Assembly: GCA_963790085.1 (NCBI GenBank)
Contig: CAWBNH010000001.1
Coordinates: 1 to 64,000 of the forward strand
Direction of reading: 5' to 3'
Origin: CAXMST01 sp963790085
GTDB taxonomy: Bacteria > Actinomycetota > Thermoleophilia > Solirubrobacterales > 70-9
DNA length: 64,000 nt
Shown: piece after piece, positions 24,280-35,296 of the stretch
Position numbering within the stretch: the stretch's first letter is position 1
Layout: each line of letters begins with the position of its first letter
Position numbers and translations under genes: made by a program
The notes under the pieces: generated by a model
Database searches by the model: none
What the model saw: only the letters and a program-made list of their open reading frames with translations
Told to the model about the DNA's origin: nothing

Positions 24280-25260
24280 GCTCCCCCTGGCTCTCGAAGG
24301 CCGCCCGACAGCCCTCGCCGCAGAAGTAGAAGGTCTCGCCGTCGCGCTCGAGCGAGAGCGTGCTCGCGACCGCGGCGACGGTCATCCCGCAGATCGGGTC
24401 GACGGCCACCGATGCCGCGGGCGCGGCCTTCGCCGGGCCGGCAGTCGCGGCCCGGGGTGCGTGCTCCACGGGAGAGCCGCGCCGCACGGCGACGATCGCG
24501 GCGAGGACCGAGAGCGCGATCTCGCCCGGGCCGTGCGAGCCGATCGGAATGCCGGCGGGGACGTCGATCCGCTCGAGCAGCTCCTCGGCGACGCCGGAGG
24601 CCCGGAGCTCATCGAGAACGCCGGCGCCGCGCCTGTCGCTGGCGACGAGGCCGACGTAGGGGAGGTCCGCCTCGAGGCCGCGGCGCAGGGCGTGCAGCTC
24701 GTCGCGACCATGGGCGGCGACGACCAGGGCGAGGTCACCATCGGCGGGCTCGGGATCGTGACCGTCGGAGGGGACCATCTCGAAGCCGAGCTCGGGCCCG
24801 ATCCGAAGCAGCGCGGCGGCGGCCGGCGTCGCACCGACGACGAGCACCCGGGGTGCCGGCGGGGTCGGCTCGAGGAAGACCTCGATCGCGCCGCCCGACA
24901 GGCAGGGGTTCTTGACCGTGACGGTGCCCTCCTCGCCGCCGGGTACCTCCTCGGCGGCGGCCGCGGCCGCCTCCGGGGTGAGCTCGCCGCCGTCGAGGTC
25001 GGCCCCGCCGCCCTCGGGGTCGGGGAGGATCCGCAGCAGCACCGGCTCGCCGCTCTCGAGGGCGATCAGCGAGTAGGCCTTGACGCTCTGCTCGGCGCAG
25101 ACGCCGCCGACGAAGCCCTCGATCGTGCCGTCGGCGAGCACCAGCGCGACGCTGCCCGGCTGCACGCTGGTCGGGTGCTGGACCCGGACGACCGTCGCGG
25201 TCACATACGGCTCGCGGGCGGCCGCGAGCTCCTGCGATCGCCGCGACAGCTCCGGGGTGA

Positions 25261-25264
<4 letters not shown>
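24260..25264 (-). CDS. XdhC/CoxF family maturation factor fused to a YHS domain
   Basis: 334 residues from ATG at 25264, overlapping the coxL stop as ATGA. Residues about 1-100 are the XdhC_CoxI domain (VQHPTSVQPGSVALVLADGT, FVGGVCAEQSVKAYSL); about 135-260 are the Rossmann XdhC_C domain (RVLVVGATPAAAALLRIG, GSHGPGEIALSVLAAI). After an Ala-rich linker the last 45 residues are a YHS metal-binding domain: VDPICGMTV then FYFCGEGCRAAFE. XdhC proteins carry and sulfurate Mo cofactor; YHS domains bind metals such as copper. The fusion would suit an enzyme whose site needs both Mo and Cu; that link is inference. Confidence 0.88.
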
Positions 25265-27645
<2,381 letters not shown>

Positions 27646-27647
27646 GC

Positions 27648-28127
27648 TCACGCCTCCTGTCTCGTCGTGGCTTCCTGCTCGGCCGCCCACTGGATCGCGC
27701 CGACGATGTTCTTGTAGCCCGTGCAGCGGCAGATGCCGCCGGAGATCGCGGTCCGGATCTCGTGCTCGGTCGGGTTCGGGTTCTCATCGAGCAGGGCGCG
27801 CGCGGTCATCATCATCCCCGGGGTGCAGAACCCGCACTGCAGGGCGTGGAGCTCGTGAAAGCCCTGCTGGACCGGGTCGAGCTCGCCGTCGCTCTCGAGC
27901 GATTCGACGGTGCGGATCTCGTGCCCGTCACACATCGCGGCCAGCACCGTGCAGGACTTGACCGGCTGCCCGTCCATCAGCACCACGCAGGCACCGCAGT
28001 TCGAGGTGTCGCAGCCCCAGTGGGTTCCCTTCAGGCCGAGCGTGTCGCGGATGAAGTGGACCAGCAGCGTCCGCGGCTCGGCCTCCGCGGAGACCCGCTC
28101 GCCGTTGACCGTCATCGAGATCTCCAT
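27648..28127 (-). CDS. coxS: CO dehydrogenase small iron-sulfur subunit (CoxS)
   Basis: 159 residues. N-terminal plant-type [2Fe-2S] cluster: GCDTSNCGAC plus the Cys in VKSCTVL. C-terminal four-helix cluster: LQCGFCTPGM and GICRCTGYKNI. All eight Cys ligands are present. It relays electrons from the Mo site in CoxL to the FAD in CoxM. Two-bp gaps to both neighbours show tight co-translation. Confidence 0.95.
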   Translation of the reverse strand: MEISMTVNGERVSAEAEPRTLLVHFIRDTLGLKGTHWGCDTSNCGACVVLMDGQPVKSCTVLAAMCDGHEIRTVESLESDGELDPVQQGFHELHALQCGFCTPGMMMTARALLDENPNPTEHEIRTAISGGICRCTGYKNIVGAIQWAAEQEATTRQEA

Positions 28128-28129
28128 CG

Positions 28130-29005
28130 TCAGGCCTCCTGGTTGAGGGCGCGCGCCGTCGAGCGGCGCAACGCGCGTTGCGTGAGCACGCCCGCGAGGT
28201 GGCGCTTGTAGTCGATCGGCCCGCGCCCATCGGCGCTCGGCGAGCAGTCGGCCGCGGCGATCTCGCCCGCCTCCGCGAACAGCTCCTCCGACGGCGGCTT
28301 GCCCGCCAGCAGCTCCTCGGCCCGGGTCAGGTGGATCGTCGTCATCCCGACCGCGCTGAGCGCGATCCCGGCGTCGGCGATCGTGCCGCCGTCGAGCCAG
28401 ACGGCCGCCGAGGCCGCGGCGATCGCCCAGTCGCCGGCGCGGCGCTCGACCTTCTCGTGGGCGCTGCCGGCGCCCGGGCGGACGGGCAGCCGCACCTCGG
28501 TCAGCATCTCCCCGGCGCCGACCGCCGTCATGTAGGGACCGAGGTGGAAACCCTCCATCCCGACCACCCGCTCACCGTCGGCGCCGCGGATCACGACCTG
28601 CGCCTTCGCCGCCGAGCAGACCGCGGAGAGATCCTCGGCCGCGTCGGCCTGGCAGAGCGAGCCACCGATCGTGCCCCGATTGCGAACGACCGGGTCGGCG
28701 ATCACCGTCTCGGCGTCGGCGAACAGCGGGAAGTGCTCGGCCAAGACCTCGGAGCGCAGCAGATCGACGTGCCTGGTCAGCGCGCCGATCCTGATCTCGC
28801 CGTCCTCGAAGCGGATGTAGGAGAGCTCCGCGAGCTCGTTGATGTCGATCAGGTGCTTCGGGTTCGCGAGCCGCAGCTTCATCATCGGCAGCAGGCTGTG
28901 GCCGCCGGCGACGATCCGGGCCGAGGGGCCGAGCCGGCCGAGCGCCTCGATCGCGCCGTCGACGCTCGTCGCCCGCTCGTATTCGAATGGTGCAGGGGTC
29001 TGCAA
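28130..29005 (-). CDS. coxM: CO dehydrogenase medium FAD subunit (CoxM)
   Basis: 291 residues from TTG at 29005, preceded by GGAG; the encoded LQTPAPFEYERATS start matches known CoxM N-termini, whereas an upstream frame to 29095 reads into the previous gene. FAD pyrophosphate motifs AGGHSLLP and NRGTIGGSLCQADAAEDL are intact. It takes electrons from CoxS and delivers them to the respiratory quinone. First of the three catalytic subunit genes, 16 bp after the membrane-protein array. Confidence 0.93.
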   Translation of the reverse strand: MQTPAPFEYERATSVDGAIEALGRLGPSARIVAGGHSLLPMMKLRLANPKHLIDINELAELSYIRFEDGEIRIGALTRHVDLLRSEVLAEHFPLFADAETVIADPVVRNRGTIGGSLCQADAAEDLSAVCSAAKAQVVIRGADGERVVGMEGFHLGPYMTAVGAGEMLTEVRLPVRPGAGSAHEKVERRAGDWAIAAASAAVWLDGGTIADAGIALSAVGMTTIHLTRAEELLAGKPPSEELFAEAGEIAAADCSPSADGRGPIDYKRHLAGVLTQRALRRSTARALNQEA

Positions 29006-29021
29006 GGCGCTACTCCTATCG

Positions 29022-29648
29022 TCAGGGACCGCCGGCCGGAAGCCGCTTGCGGGGAGCGCCGACGTCGTCGCGCTCCTCGTACTGGACGGGGGCATCGGTG
29101 CCGATCACCGGCGACCTCGGCAGCTTCTCCGGGCTCGTGTGACGGACGGACGGATAGAGCTGCCGCGCCGCGAGGCTGCCTCCCTCGACGTTCCTCAGCA
29201 CCTCGCCGCCCGCCGGGCTCGCGGCGGCGACCGGCGCCTCGCGACCGAGCCGGGCCAGGGTCAGCGTGCCCTTCGTGTAGACCTCGCCGATCCGCGGCGG
29301 CTCGACCTCGGTGCTGTCGGGGAAGTTGCGCAGCCCCGCCGCGGCCGCCCCCGGGTAGACGCCGTCGATCAGACCGACCGCGTCACTGAGGCCGGCCTTC
29401 TGGACGAGCAGGCCCTCGAGCAGATCGACGCCGGCGTCGAGCTGCTCGTTGATCGCGACCACGATCTCGTTGACCGGCGCGCTCTTGGCGACGATCTCGC
29501 CGACGCCGTCGATCACCTGATCGAGCCCCGCGGCGACGCGACGCAGCGCGACGATCGTCGAAACGAGGTAGTAGACGAGCGCCAGCACGATCAGCACCAC
29601 GGTGGCGATCAGCACGACTGCGGGTGCGACCAGGCCGACGACGAGCAT
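29022..29648 (-). CDS. Single-span membrane protein 5 of the CODH operon
   Basis: 208 residues. N-terminal span (VVGLVAPAVVLIATVVLIVL region, residues 3-30), an amphipathic helix with VAAGLDQVIDGVGEIVAKSA, then a soluble Pro-rich domain with no motif known to me. It lies between the four shorter membrane genes and coxM, 16 bp before coxM. The longest of the set; a docking or electron-transfer partner of CO dehydrogenase is conceivable but speculative. Confidence 0.75.
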   Translation of the reverse strand: MLVVGLVAPAVVLIATVVLIVLALVYYLVSTIVALRRVAAGLDQVIDGVGEIVAKSAPVNEIVVAINEQLDAGVDLLEGLLVQKAGLSDAVGLIDGVYPGAAAAGLRNFPDSTEVEPPRIGEVYTKGTLTLARLGREAPVAAASPAGGEVLRNVEGGSLAARQLYPSVRHTSPEKLPRSPVIGTDAPVQYEERDDVGAPRKRLPAGGP

Positions 29649-29653
29649 CTCCC

Positions 29654-29926
29654 CTACTCCCCTTCCTCTTCGGCGTCGTCGAGGATCACGTCGAGCGATC
29701 CGCCGTAGTTCGCAACCCCGGCCACGGTCTGCTCGACCTGATCGCGCGTCGTCAGAAGCAGCGGGGCGGCGTCGAGATCCTGCGACCCGGCGCGCGCCAC
29801 CGAGGCGATCTCATCGACGGTCGGGACGATGCTCTCGGCCGCGCTCAGCACGCCGCGCAAGAGATAGACGACGATCGGCACGACCACCACCAGCAGGACG
29901 ATGTCGCCGATCCACCAGAGGGTCAT
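29654..29926 (-). CDS. Single-span membrane protein 4 of the CODH operon
   Basis: 90 residues from ATG at 29926, overlapping the previous gene by 4 bp. Span IGDIVLLVVVVPIVVYLLRG, then a helix (VDEIASVARAGSQDLDAAP) and an acidic end. Same plan as its neighbours: one span followed by an amphipathic cytoplasmic helix. No known family. Confidence 0.7.
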   Translation of the reverse strand: MTLWWIGDIVLLVVVVPIVVYLLRGVLSAAESIVPTVDEIASVARAGSQDLDAAPLLLTTRDQVEQTVAGVANYGGSLDVILDDAEEEGE

Positions 29927-30195
29927 CGCGGCCTCCGCTCGGCGACGATCGCGGCCTTGCGGCCGATCCCCGGTAGCGCCGCGAGGATCGCGTCGAACTG
30001 CGCGTTGATCGCCTTCACCGCCGGCTCGAGCGGGCGCAGGTGCTGGGACTCGACCGTGCTGAGCGCGCTCGCGAGCTTCGCGAGGCCGGCGGAGATCGCT
30101 TCGAGGTCGCGGCGGACGAGGATCAGCGCGACGGCGAGCACCGCGATCACGACCGCCGCCAGCACGACGCTGAGCACGACCTGGAGGTCGGTCAT
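29923..30195 (-). CDS. Single-span membrane protein 3 of the CODH operon
   Basis: 90 residues. Span VVLSVVLAAVVIAVLAVALI, then RRDLEAISAGLAKLASALST and a heptad-like helix with AVKAINAQFDAILAALPG. ATGA overlaps on both sides. It recalls DUF948-like membrane/coiled-coil proteins, without firm assignment. Confidence 0.7.
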   Translation of the reverse strand: MTDLQVVLSVVLAAVVIAVLAVALILVRRDLEAISAGLAKLASALSTVESQHLRPLEPAVKAINAQFDAILAALPGIGRKAAIVAERRPR

Positions 30196-30524
30196 GCCTC
30201 GACCTCCTCCTGCTTCTCCCCGGCTTCGCCGGCCCCGTCCGCAAGCGGTCCGAAGCCGTCGGTGAGCGCGTTCATGTAGCCGTCCTGGACCACGGCCTCA
30301 TCGAAGATCTCGGCCAGGACCGGCGCGGTCGCCTCGAGCTGCGGGATGTTCGCCGTGTTCGCACCGACCTCGGCGGCGGTCTCGAGCAGGCCCTCGGTCG
30401 AGCGCCTGATCCGTGCCGTCTGCATCAGCAGCGCCGCCAAGAGCCCCGCGACCACCAGCGCCGCGGCCAGCCCGATCGCGAGCGCGATCCAGCCGTAGGT
30501 CTCGCCGGTGACCGCCAGGATCAT
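30192..30524 (-). CDS. Single-span membrane protein 2 of the CODH operon
   Basis: 110 residues. Span IALAIGLAAALVVAGLLAAL, then MQTARIRRSTEGLLETAAEV, an acidic helix and a Glu-rich C-terminus. The stretch ATAPVLAEIFDEAVVQDGYM has no relative I recognise. ATGA overlap with the gene before it. Confidence 0.7.
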   Translation of the reverse strand: MILAVTGETYGWIALAIGLAAALVVAGLLAALLMQTARIRRSTEGLLETAAEVGANTANIPQLEATAPVLAEIFDEAVVQDGYMNALTDGFGPLADGAGEAGEKQEEVEA

Positions 30525-30778
30525 TTCCCGACCGCCACCTTTCGCAGCGCCCGGGCGGCGTGCAGGATGCGCACGCCCGAGTCGTTGATTCGCGCGACGC
30601 CGTCGAGCTCGGCCGTCTGCAGGCGAACCACCTCGAGTCCCTCCTCAGCCGTCTTCGCCTGCCCGGCGATCCTCGTCGCCAGCGCGACGATCGTGATCAC
30701 GATCGCCGCGGCGACGGCGATCACGACGACCCCGAGGATGATCCCCACCACCCAGCCGGTCGTCGCGACGATCAGCAC
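30521..30778 (-). CDS. Single-span membrane protein 1, first gene of the CODH operon
   Basis: 85 residues from GTG at 30778; the start is not backed by a good ribosome site. Span GIILGVVVIAVAAAIVITIV, then RIAGQAKTAEEGLEVVRLQT and a basic helix with LHAARALRKVAVGK. It opens the polycistronic run towards coxMSL; the operon promoter must lie in 30779-30949, shared with the divergent XdhC gene. Confidence 0.65.
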   Translation of the reverse strand: MLIVATTGWVVGIILGVVVIAVAAAIVITIVALATRIAGQAKTAEEGLEVVRLQTAELDGVARINDSGVRILHAARALRKVAVGK

Positions 30779-30949
30779 GCGACCGCCCCGGTTTGACCTG
30801 GCGCGACGATGATCGAAATCAGCTGCTCCACTCCTCGCTCTCCTCTACCGCTAACAGTATCCAACGGCGCAAGCCACCTCCAGCGGCCTTCGACCGGACC
30901 GGCTCGCCCCGGCGGCGCTGGGCGCTAGCCTCAGGAGCGGGAGCGGATC

Positions 30950-32104
30950 GTGAGCAGCATCTCCAGTTCCGAGCAGATCGCGGCCGACTGGCTGGGCGAG
31001 GGTCGTCGGGTCGTCGGCGCGACGCTCGTCGAGCGGATCGGCTCGGCGCCGCTCGACCCCGGCGCGCAGATGCTGATCGACGATCGCGCCAACATCGAGG
31101 GCTCGGTGACCGGCGGCTGCGTCGAGGCGGCGCTCGTCGAGGAGGCCGGGAAGATCCTCGCCGGCGAGCGGGCCAGGGTCGTCACCTACGGGGTCTCCGA
31201 CGAGGAGGCGGCCGGGGTCGGGCTGATGTGCGGGGGCACCGTGCGGGTCTTCGTCCACGAGTACGGCGGCGACTCCCTGCCGGCGCTGGAGGCGGTGGCG
31301 GCCGCGCGCGCGGCCCACCAGCCGGTCGCGATCGCCACGCTGCTCGACGGCGAGCGGGCCGGGGCGTCGATCGCGATCCTCGCCGACCGCGTCATCGGCG
31401 GCCTCGGGATCACCGAGTTGCTCGATCGCTCGGTCGAGCGCGACGCGCGCGGACAGCTCGACGAAGGGGTCTCGAGGATCCGCCGCTACGGCGCCGGGGG
31501 CGAGGTGATGGGCTCCGAGCTGGCGGTCTACATCCAGGCGTTCTCGACGCCGCCGCGGATGGTGATCTTCGGGGCGATCGACTTCTCGGCCGAGACGGCG
31601 AGGGTGGCCGCCGACATCGGCTACAGGGTGACGATCTGCGACGCCCGCGAGCCGTTCATCAAGAGCCCGCGGTTCGCGCAGAATGCCGAGGTGGTCGTCG
31701 ACTGGCCCGATCGCTATCTGCGGGACCGTGAGCTCGGGCCACGCGACGTGGTCCTGGTCTTCACCCACGATCCGAAGTTCGACGAGCCGGCGTTGACCGC
31801 GGCGCTGGCGACCGGCGCCGGCTACGTCGGCGCGCTGGGCAGCCGCCGCACCCAGAAGCGGCGCGCCGAGCGGCTCCGCGACGCCGGCCTCGACGAGCAG
31901 TCGATCGCCCGGATCCACGCCCCGTGCGGACTCGACGTCGGCGCCCGGACCCCGTCGGAGACGGCCGTCTCGGTCCTCGCCGAGGTGATCGCCGTTCGCA
32001 GCGGCCGAAGCGGCGAGCCGCTGCGGGAGACGAGCGGCCCGATCCACCCCGAGGCTGCGCCGGAAGCTTCCGGGTCGGCATCCGCCAGCGGCGCCTCCAC
32101 CTAG
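30950..32104 (+). CDS. XdhC/CoxI family molybdenum cofactor maturation protein
   Basis: 384 residues from GTG at 30950, with CAGGAGCGGGAG upstream. N-terminal XdhC_CoxI domain (RRVVGATLVERIGSAPLDPG, GSVTGGCVEAALVEEA, VGLMCGGTVRVFV) and C-terminal Rossmann XdhC_C domain (MVIFGAIDFSAETARVAADI, VLVFTHDPKFDEPAL, YVGALGSRRTQKRR, PCGLDVGARTPSETAVSVLA). Divergent from the cox operon, it provides a second, full-length XdhC besides the YHS fusion. Such proteins bind Mo cofactor and support its sulfuration before insertion. Confidence 0.9.
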   Translation: MSSISSSEQIAADWLGEGRRVVGATLVERIGSAPLDPGAQMLIDDRANIEGSVTGGCVEAALVEEAGKILAGERARVVTYGVSDEEAAGVGLMCGGTVRVFVHEYGGDSLPALEAVAAARAAHQPVAIATLLDGERAGASIAILADRVIGGLGITELLDRSVERDARGQLDEGVSRIRRYGAGGEVMGSELAVYIQAFSTPPRMVIFGAIDFSAETARVAADIGYRVTICDAREPFIKSPRFAQNAEVVVDWPDRYLRDRELGPRDVVLVFTHDPKFDEPALTAALATGAGYVGALGSRRTQKRRAERLRDAGLDEQSIARIHAPCGLDVGARTPSETAVSVLAEVIAVRSGRSGEPLRETSGPIHPEAAPEASGSASASGAST

Positions 32105-32196
32105 GCCGGCGAGCGCCATACCTGATTAGGATTTCGCGTTTCTCGTGAGTAGAGTGCGGTCGCACGGATAGCTACCGGCAGCGGGAGACCGACTCA

Positions 32197-33792
32197 ATGG
32201 CCGCGACCAATCCACACACCGCCCTACGCGCCACGATCGGCTGCGCGACTGCGCTGGCCCTGGCCCTGGCCTTCGCTGCGCCCGCCGGCGCCGCCTACGA
32301 GCCGGGGACGATCTACGGCAGCCTCGGGGCCACCGGGGCGGCCGGCGAGGTGCCCAATGCGGAGGGCATCGGCGTCGATCCGATCAGCGGCAGGGTCGCG
32401 CTACCCGACTACGGCAACGACCGCGTCTCGGTCTTCGCCCCGGGCGGGGTCTTCCTGTTCGCCTTCGGCAAGGACGTCGTGCCCGGCGGCGGCACCGGGC
32501 CGGAGGTCTGCACGACCGTCTGCAAGGCGGGGGTCGAGGGCAGCGGGCCGGGCGAGCTGGACGACCCCGAGGACGCCGAGTTCTCGCCGTCGGGGAACGA
32601 GATCTTCGTCGCCGACGGACAGCGCCGGATCGCCGTGTTCGGAGCCGACGGCACGTTCAGGCGCGCCTTCGGAGCCGATGTGATCCCCGGCGGCGGCACC
32701 GGCCCCGAGGTCTGCGTCGCCACCTGCAAGGAGGGCATCTACGACGGCAAGGGCGGCTCGTTCTCGCAGCCCTGGCCGATCACCTTCGGGCCGGACGGCC
32801 TCGTCTACGTCGGCGATACCGGCGCCAACCGGATCTCGGTCCACGACCCCGACGGGACCTGGCTGCGTGTCTTCGCACGAGACGTCGTGACCGGGGGCGG
32901 CACCGGCTTCGAGGTCTGTAGCGTCGCGGCCGACTGCAAGGCCGGCGATTCCAGCGCCAACACGGGCTCGGTCTGGGCGCCCGAGGGCCTCGACTTCGAC
33001 CGCACAGGGCGACTGTTCGTAACCAGCTACAACGGCAGCATGGTGGTCCTCTTCGATTCGGCGCCGCTTGCCGCGCTGGGCGCGTTCGGCAAGGGCGTCG
33101 TCTCGGGACCCGGCGGCGGCTTCGAGGTCTGCACCGATCCCTGTCAGGACGGCACCTCCGGCAGCGCCGCAGGAGAGCTCTCGCTACCGCAGGGCCTGGC
33201 AACGAGCGGCAACGGCCTGATCTACGTCTCGGACAGCTCGAACAACCGAGTCGCCGTCTACCGCAGCGATCTCAGCTTCGCGTTCGCCTTCGGCGACGAC
33301 GTGGTCCCCGGGGGCGGCACCGGCTTCGAGCGCTGTACCGACGACTGCAAGGCCGGGCTCGGGCTGGGACCGAGCGGCTTCTCGTCCCCGTACGGCGCCG
33401 CCACCGACTGCCGCGGCACCGTCTACATCAACATGGGCGGCGGCGACACGCTCCCCGCCCGCGCCTTCGGCGAGGAAGGTGGCGAGCCCGGCCCCTGCAG
33501 GCTCGAGGCGAAGCGGACGAAGCTCAACAAGCGCAAGGGCACGGCGAAGCTGACGGCCACCGTCCCCTACGCCTCGGAGCTGACCCTGACCGGCAAGGGG
33601 ATCAAGCGCGCGAAGGGACAGCACAGCGGCCTCGAGGGCAACGAGAAGCTCGCGGTCAAGCCGAAGCGGAAGCTGGCGAAGAAGCTGCGCCGCAAGGGCA
33701 AGGCGAAGGTCAGGGTGACGGTGAGGATGAAGCCGGCCGACGGCAACGTCACCCAGACCGCGAAGACGAAGCTGAAGCTGCGGCGTCGCTAG
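32197..33792 (+). CDS. Secreted NHL-repeat protein with Cys-bearing repeat loops
   Basis: 531 residues. Signal peptide with core ALALALAFAAPAGAA. Residues about 40-430 form NHL-type blades (EGIGVDPISGRVALPDYGND, IYVSDSSNNRVAVY). Between blades a loop recurs five times: PGGGTGPEVCTTVCKAG, PGGGTGPEVCVATCKEG, GGGTGFEVCSVAADCKAG, GPGGGFEVCTDPCQDG and PGGGTGFERCTDDCKAG, each with a Cys pair. The C-terminal 90 residues are a Lys/Arg-rich beta domain (KRTKLNKRKGTAKLTATVPY) common on secreted proteins of these bacteria. An extracellular propeller; ligand unknown. Confidence 0.85.
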   Translation: MAATNPHTALRATIGCATALALALAFAAPAGAAYEPGTIYGSLGATGAAGEVPNAEGIGVDPISGRVALPDYGNDRVSVFAPGGVFLFAFGKDVVPGGGTGPEVCTTVCKAGVEGSGPGELDDPEDAEFSPSGNEIFVADGQRRIAVFGADGTFRRAFGADVIPGGGTGPEVCVATCKEGIYDGKGGSFSQPWPITFGPDGLVYVGDTGANRISVHDPDGTWLRVFARDVVTGGGTGFEVCSVAADCKAGDSSANTGSVWAPEGLDFDRTGRLFVTSYNGSMVVLFDSAPLAALGAFGKGVVSGPGGGFEVCTDPCQDGTSGSAAGELSLPQGLATSGNGLIYVSDSSNNRVAVYRSDLSFAFAFGDDVVPGGGTGFERCTDDCKAGLGLGPSGFSSPYGAATDCRGTVYINMGGGDTLPARAFGEEGGEPGPCRLEAKRTKLNKRKGTAKLTATVPYASELTLTGKGIKRAKGQHSGLEGNEKLAVKPKRKLAKKLRRKGKAKVRVTVRMKPADGNVTQTAKTKLKLRRR

Positions 33793-33838
33793 GCGGCCGG
33801 TGCGGGGGCCCGCCCCCGAAGCCCTAGGATCCGCAGCG

Positions 33839-34657
33839 ATGGAGGAGCCGCAGTTCGAGGGGATCGAGGTCGCCGCGTCGGGGGCGCGGGGCGAGCTGCA
33901 CCTGAACCGGCCCGAGAAGCTGAACCCGCTCAGCCACGGGACCCTGCGTGACCTGGCCGAGGCCGCCCGCTGGTTCAACGCCCGCCCCGATCTCAAGGTG
34001 GTCGTCGTCGCCGGCCGCGGTCGTGCGTTCTCCGCCGGCGCCGATCTGACCGCCTTCGCCGGATCTACCGCCAAGGACGCCTGGAGCCGGCGCCGCGACG
34101 CCGATGCGGGTCGGCTGATGGCCGACGCGCTCGAGAAGATTACGGCGGTGACGATCGCCAAGATCCACGGCCACTGCGTCGGCGGCGGCGTCGTCCTCGC
34201 CGGCGCCTGCGACCTGCGGATCGCCGCCGAGGGCACCCGCTTCTCGATCCCCGAGGTCGACCTTGGGATCCCGCTCGCCTGGGGCGGCATCCCGCGCCTG
34301 GTTCGCGACATCGGCCCGGCCCTGACCAAGGAGCTGGTGATGACCTGCCGGCCGTTCGACGCGGCCGAGGCACGCGAGGCGGGATTCCTGAACCGGGTCG
34401 TCCCCGCCGAGCAGCTCGACCGCGAGGTCGAGGAGCTGGCGGCGCTGCTCGAGAGCAAGCCGAAGCTGGCGCTGCTCGCGACCAAGCGCCACACCAACGC
34501 GGTGACCGAGGAGATGGTCGGCACGATGCGCAGCTGGTCGGACGCCGACGGCCTGCTCGCCGGGCTCGGCGATACCGAGGGCAACGAGTCGGCGGCCCGC
34601 TACCTGGCGCGGATCAGCGGCAGCGCGGACGCCGAGGGCCCCGGAAGTCAGACCTAG
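33839..34657 (+). CDS. Enoyl-CoA hydratase/isomerase family protein
   Basis: 272 residues from ATG at 33839, with TAGGAT eight nt upstream (leaderless). Crotonase fold: LNRPEKLNPLSHGTL, oxyanion-hole segments RAFSAGADL and GHCVGGGVVLAGACDLRI, and FSIPEVDLGIPLAWGGIPRL. The Glu of the second catalytic position (PEVDLG) is kept, but the first, normally in GGGCEL, is Val here. It may therefore not be a simple hydratase. No fatty-acid operon is near. Confidence 0.85.
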   Translation: MEEPQFEGIEVAASGARGELHLNRPEKLNPLSHGTLRDLAEAARWFNARPDLKVVVVAGRGRAFSAGADLTAFAGSTAKDAWSRRRDADAGRLMADALEKITAVTIAKIHGHCVGGGVVLAGACDLRIAAEGTRFSIPEVDLGIPLAWGGIPRLVRDIGPALTKELVMTCRPFDAAEAREAGFLNRVVPAEQLDREVEELAALLESKPKLALLATKRHTNAVTEEMVGTMRSWSDADGLLAGLGDTEGNESAARYLARISGSADAEGPGSQT

Positions 34658-34914
34658 GCGATCGAGCCGGCGATGCTGATCACGATCAGGATCAGGCCGA
34701 CGATCCCGATCCCCCTGCGGAAGCCGTTGACGCCGTTGACGGCCTCCTCGTAGGCCCAGATCGTGATCGCGACGTAGAAGACCGCGCGGGCGACGTCATG
34801 GACGGTGCCGCTGTCGACCAGCCAGCCGAGCACCAGCGCCGCAAAGGCGACAAGGATCGGCGCGTTCGGCGGCTGGCCGACCGTGTAGCCGCGGATCTTG
34901 ACGTCGCCCGGCAT
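34654..34914 (-). CDS. Small integral membrane protein
   Basis: 86 residues, three hydrophobic segments (ILVAFAALVLGWLVDSG, VFYVAITIWAYEEAVNGVNG, IGIVGLILIVISIAGSIA). The WAYEEAVNGVNGFRR stretch before the last span is polar and looks conserved. Convergent with, and overlapping by 4 bp, the enoyl-CoA hydratase gene. Function unknown. Confidence 0.65.
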   Translation of the reverse strand: MPGDVKIRGYTVGQPPNAPILVAFAALVLGWLVDSGTVHDVARAVFYVAITIWAYEEAVNGVNGFRRGIGIVGLILIVISIAGSIA

Positions 34915-34977
34915 GGTCGGGGAAGAGTAGGGGGTTGCGGTCCGCGCCTCCCGGCCCTTCCTCCTACATCCCTGCCA

Positions 34978-35262
34978 TCAGGCGTCGAGCTCGGCCATCC
35001 GCTCGACGAAGGTGTACTCCGGCGGGGCCTCGAGGCCGGCCGCCGCCATGATCTCGCCGACCTCGGGGTCGGCCATGAACGCCTCGACGTCCTCGCGGTC
35101 CCAGTCGAAGACGTTGACCAGCGCGTTCGGGTCCTCGGCGCTGCGGAAGACGGTGACGCCGCGGGAGCCGTACTCGGCGCGCTTGTCCTTTCCCCTGGTC
35201 GAGAAGGTCTCGATGAATCGGTCGAAGTCGGCGACCCGGACCCGGGCGATCGTGTAGGCCAT
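34978..35262 (-). CDS. ABM-like (dimeric alpha-beta barrel) protein
   Basis: 94 residues from ATG at 35262, with AGAGGAG eight nt before it. YTIARVRVADFDRFIETFST, GVTVFRSAEDPNALVNVFDW and a final YTFVERMAELDA resemble the small antibiotic-biosynthesis-monooxygenase/EthD fold. Cytoplasmic; substrate unknown. It lies 34 bp after the glyoxalase-like gene on the same strand. Confidence 0.7.
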   Translation of the reverse strand: MAYTIARVRVADFDRFIETFSTRGKDKRAEYGSRGVTVFRSAEDPNALVNVFDWDREDVEAFMADPEVGEIMAAAGLEAPPEYTFVERMAELDA

Positions 35263-35296
35263 GACTGTCTCCTCTGCTGTAGGGATCGCGCGGAGC

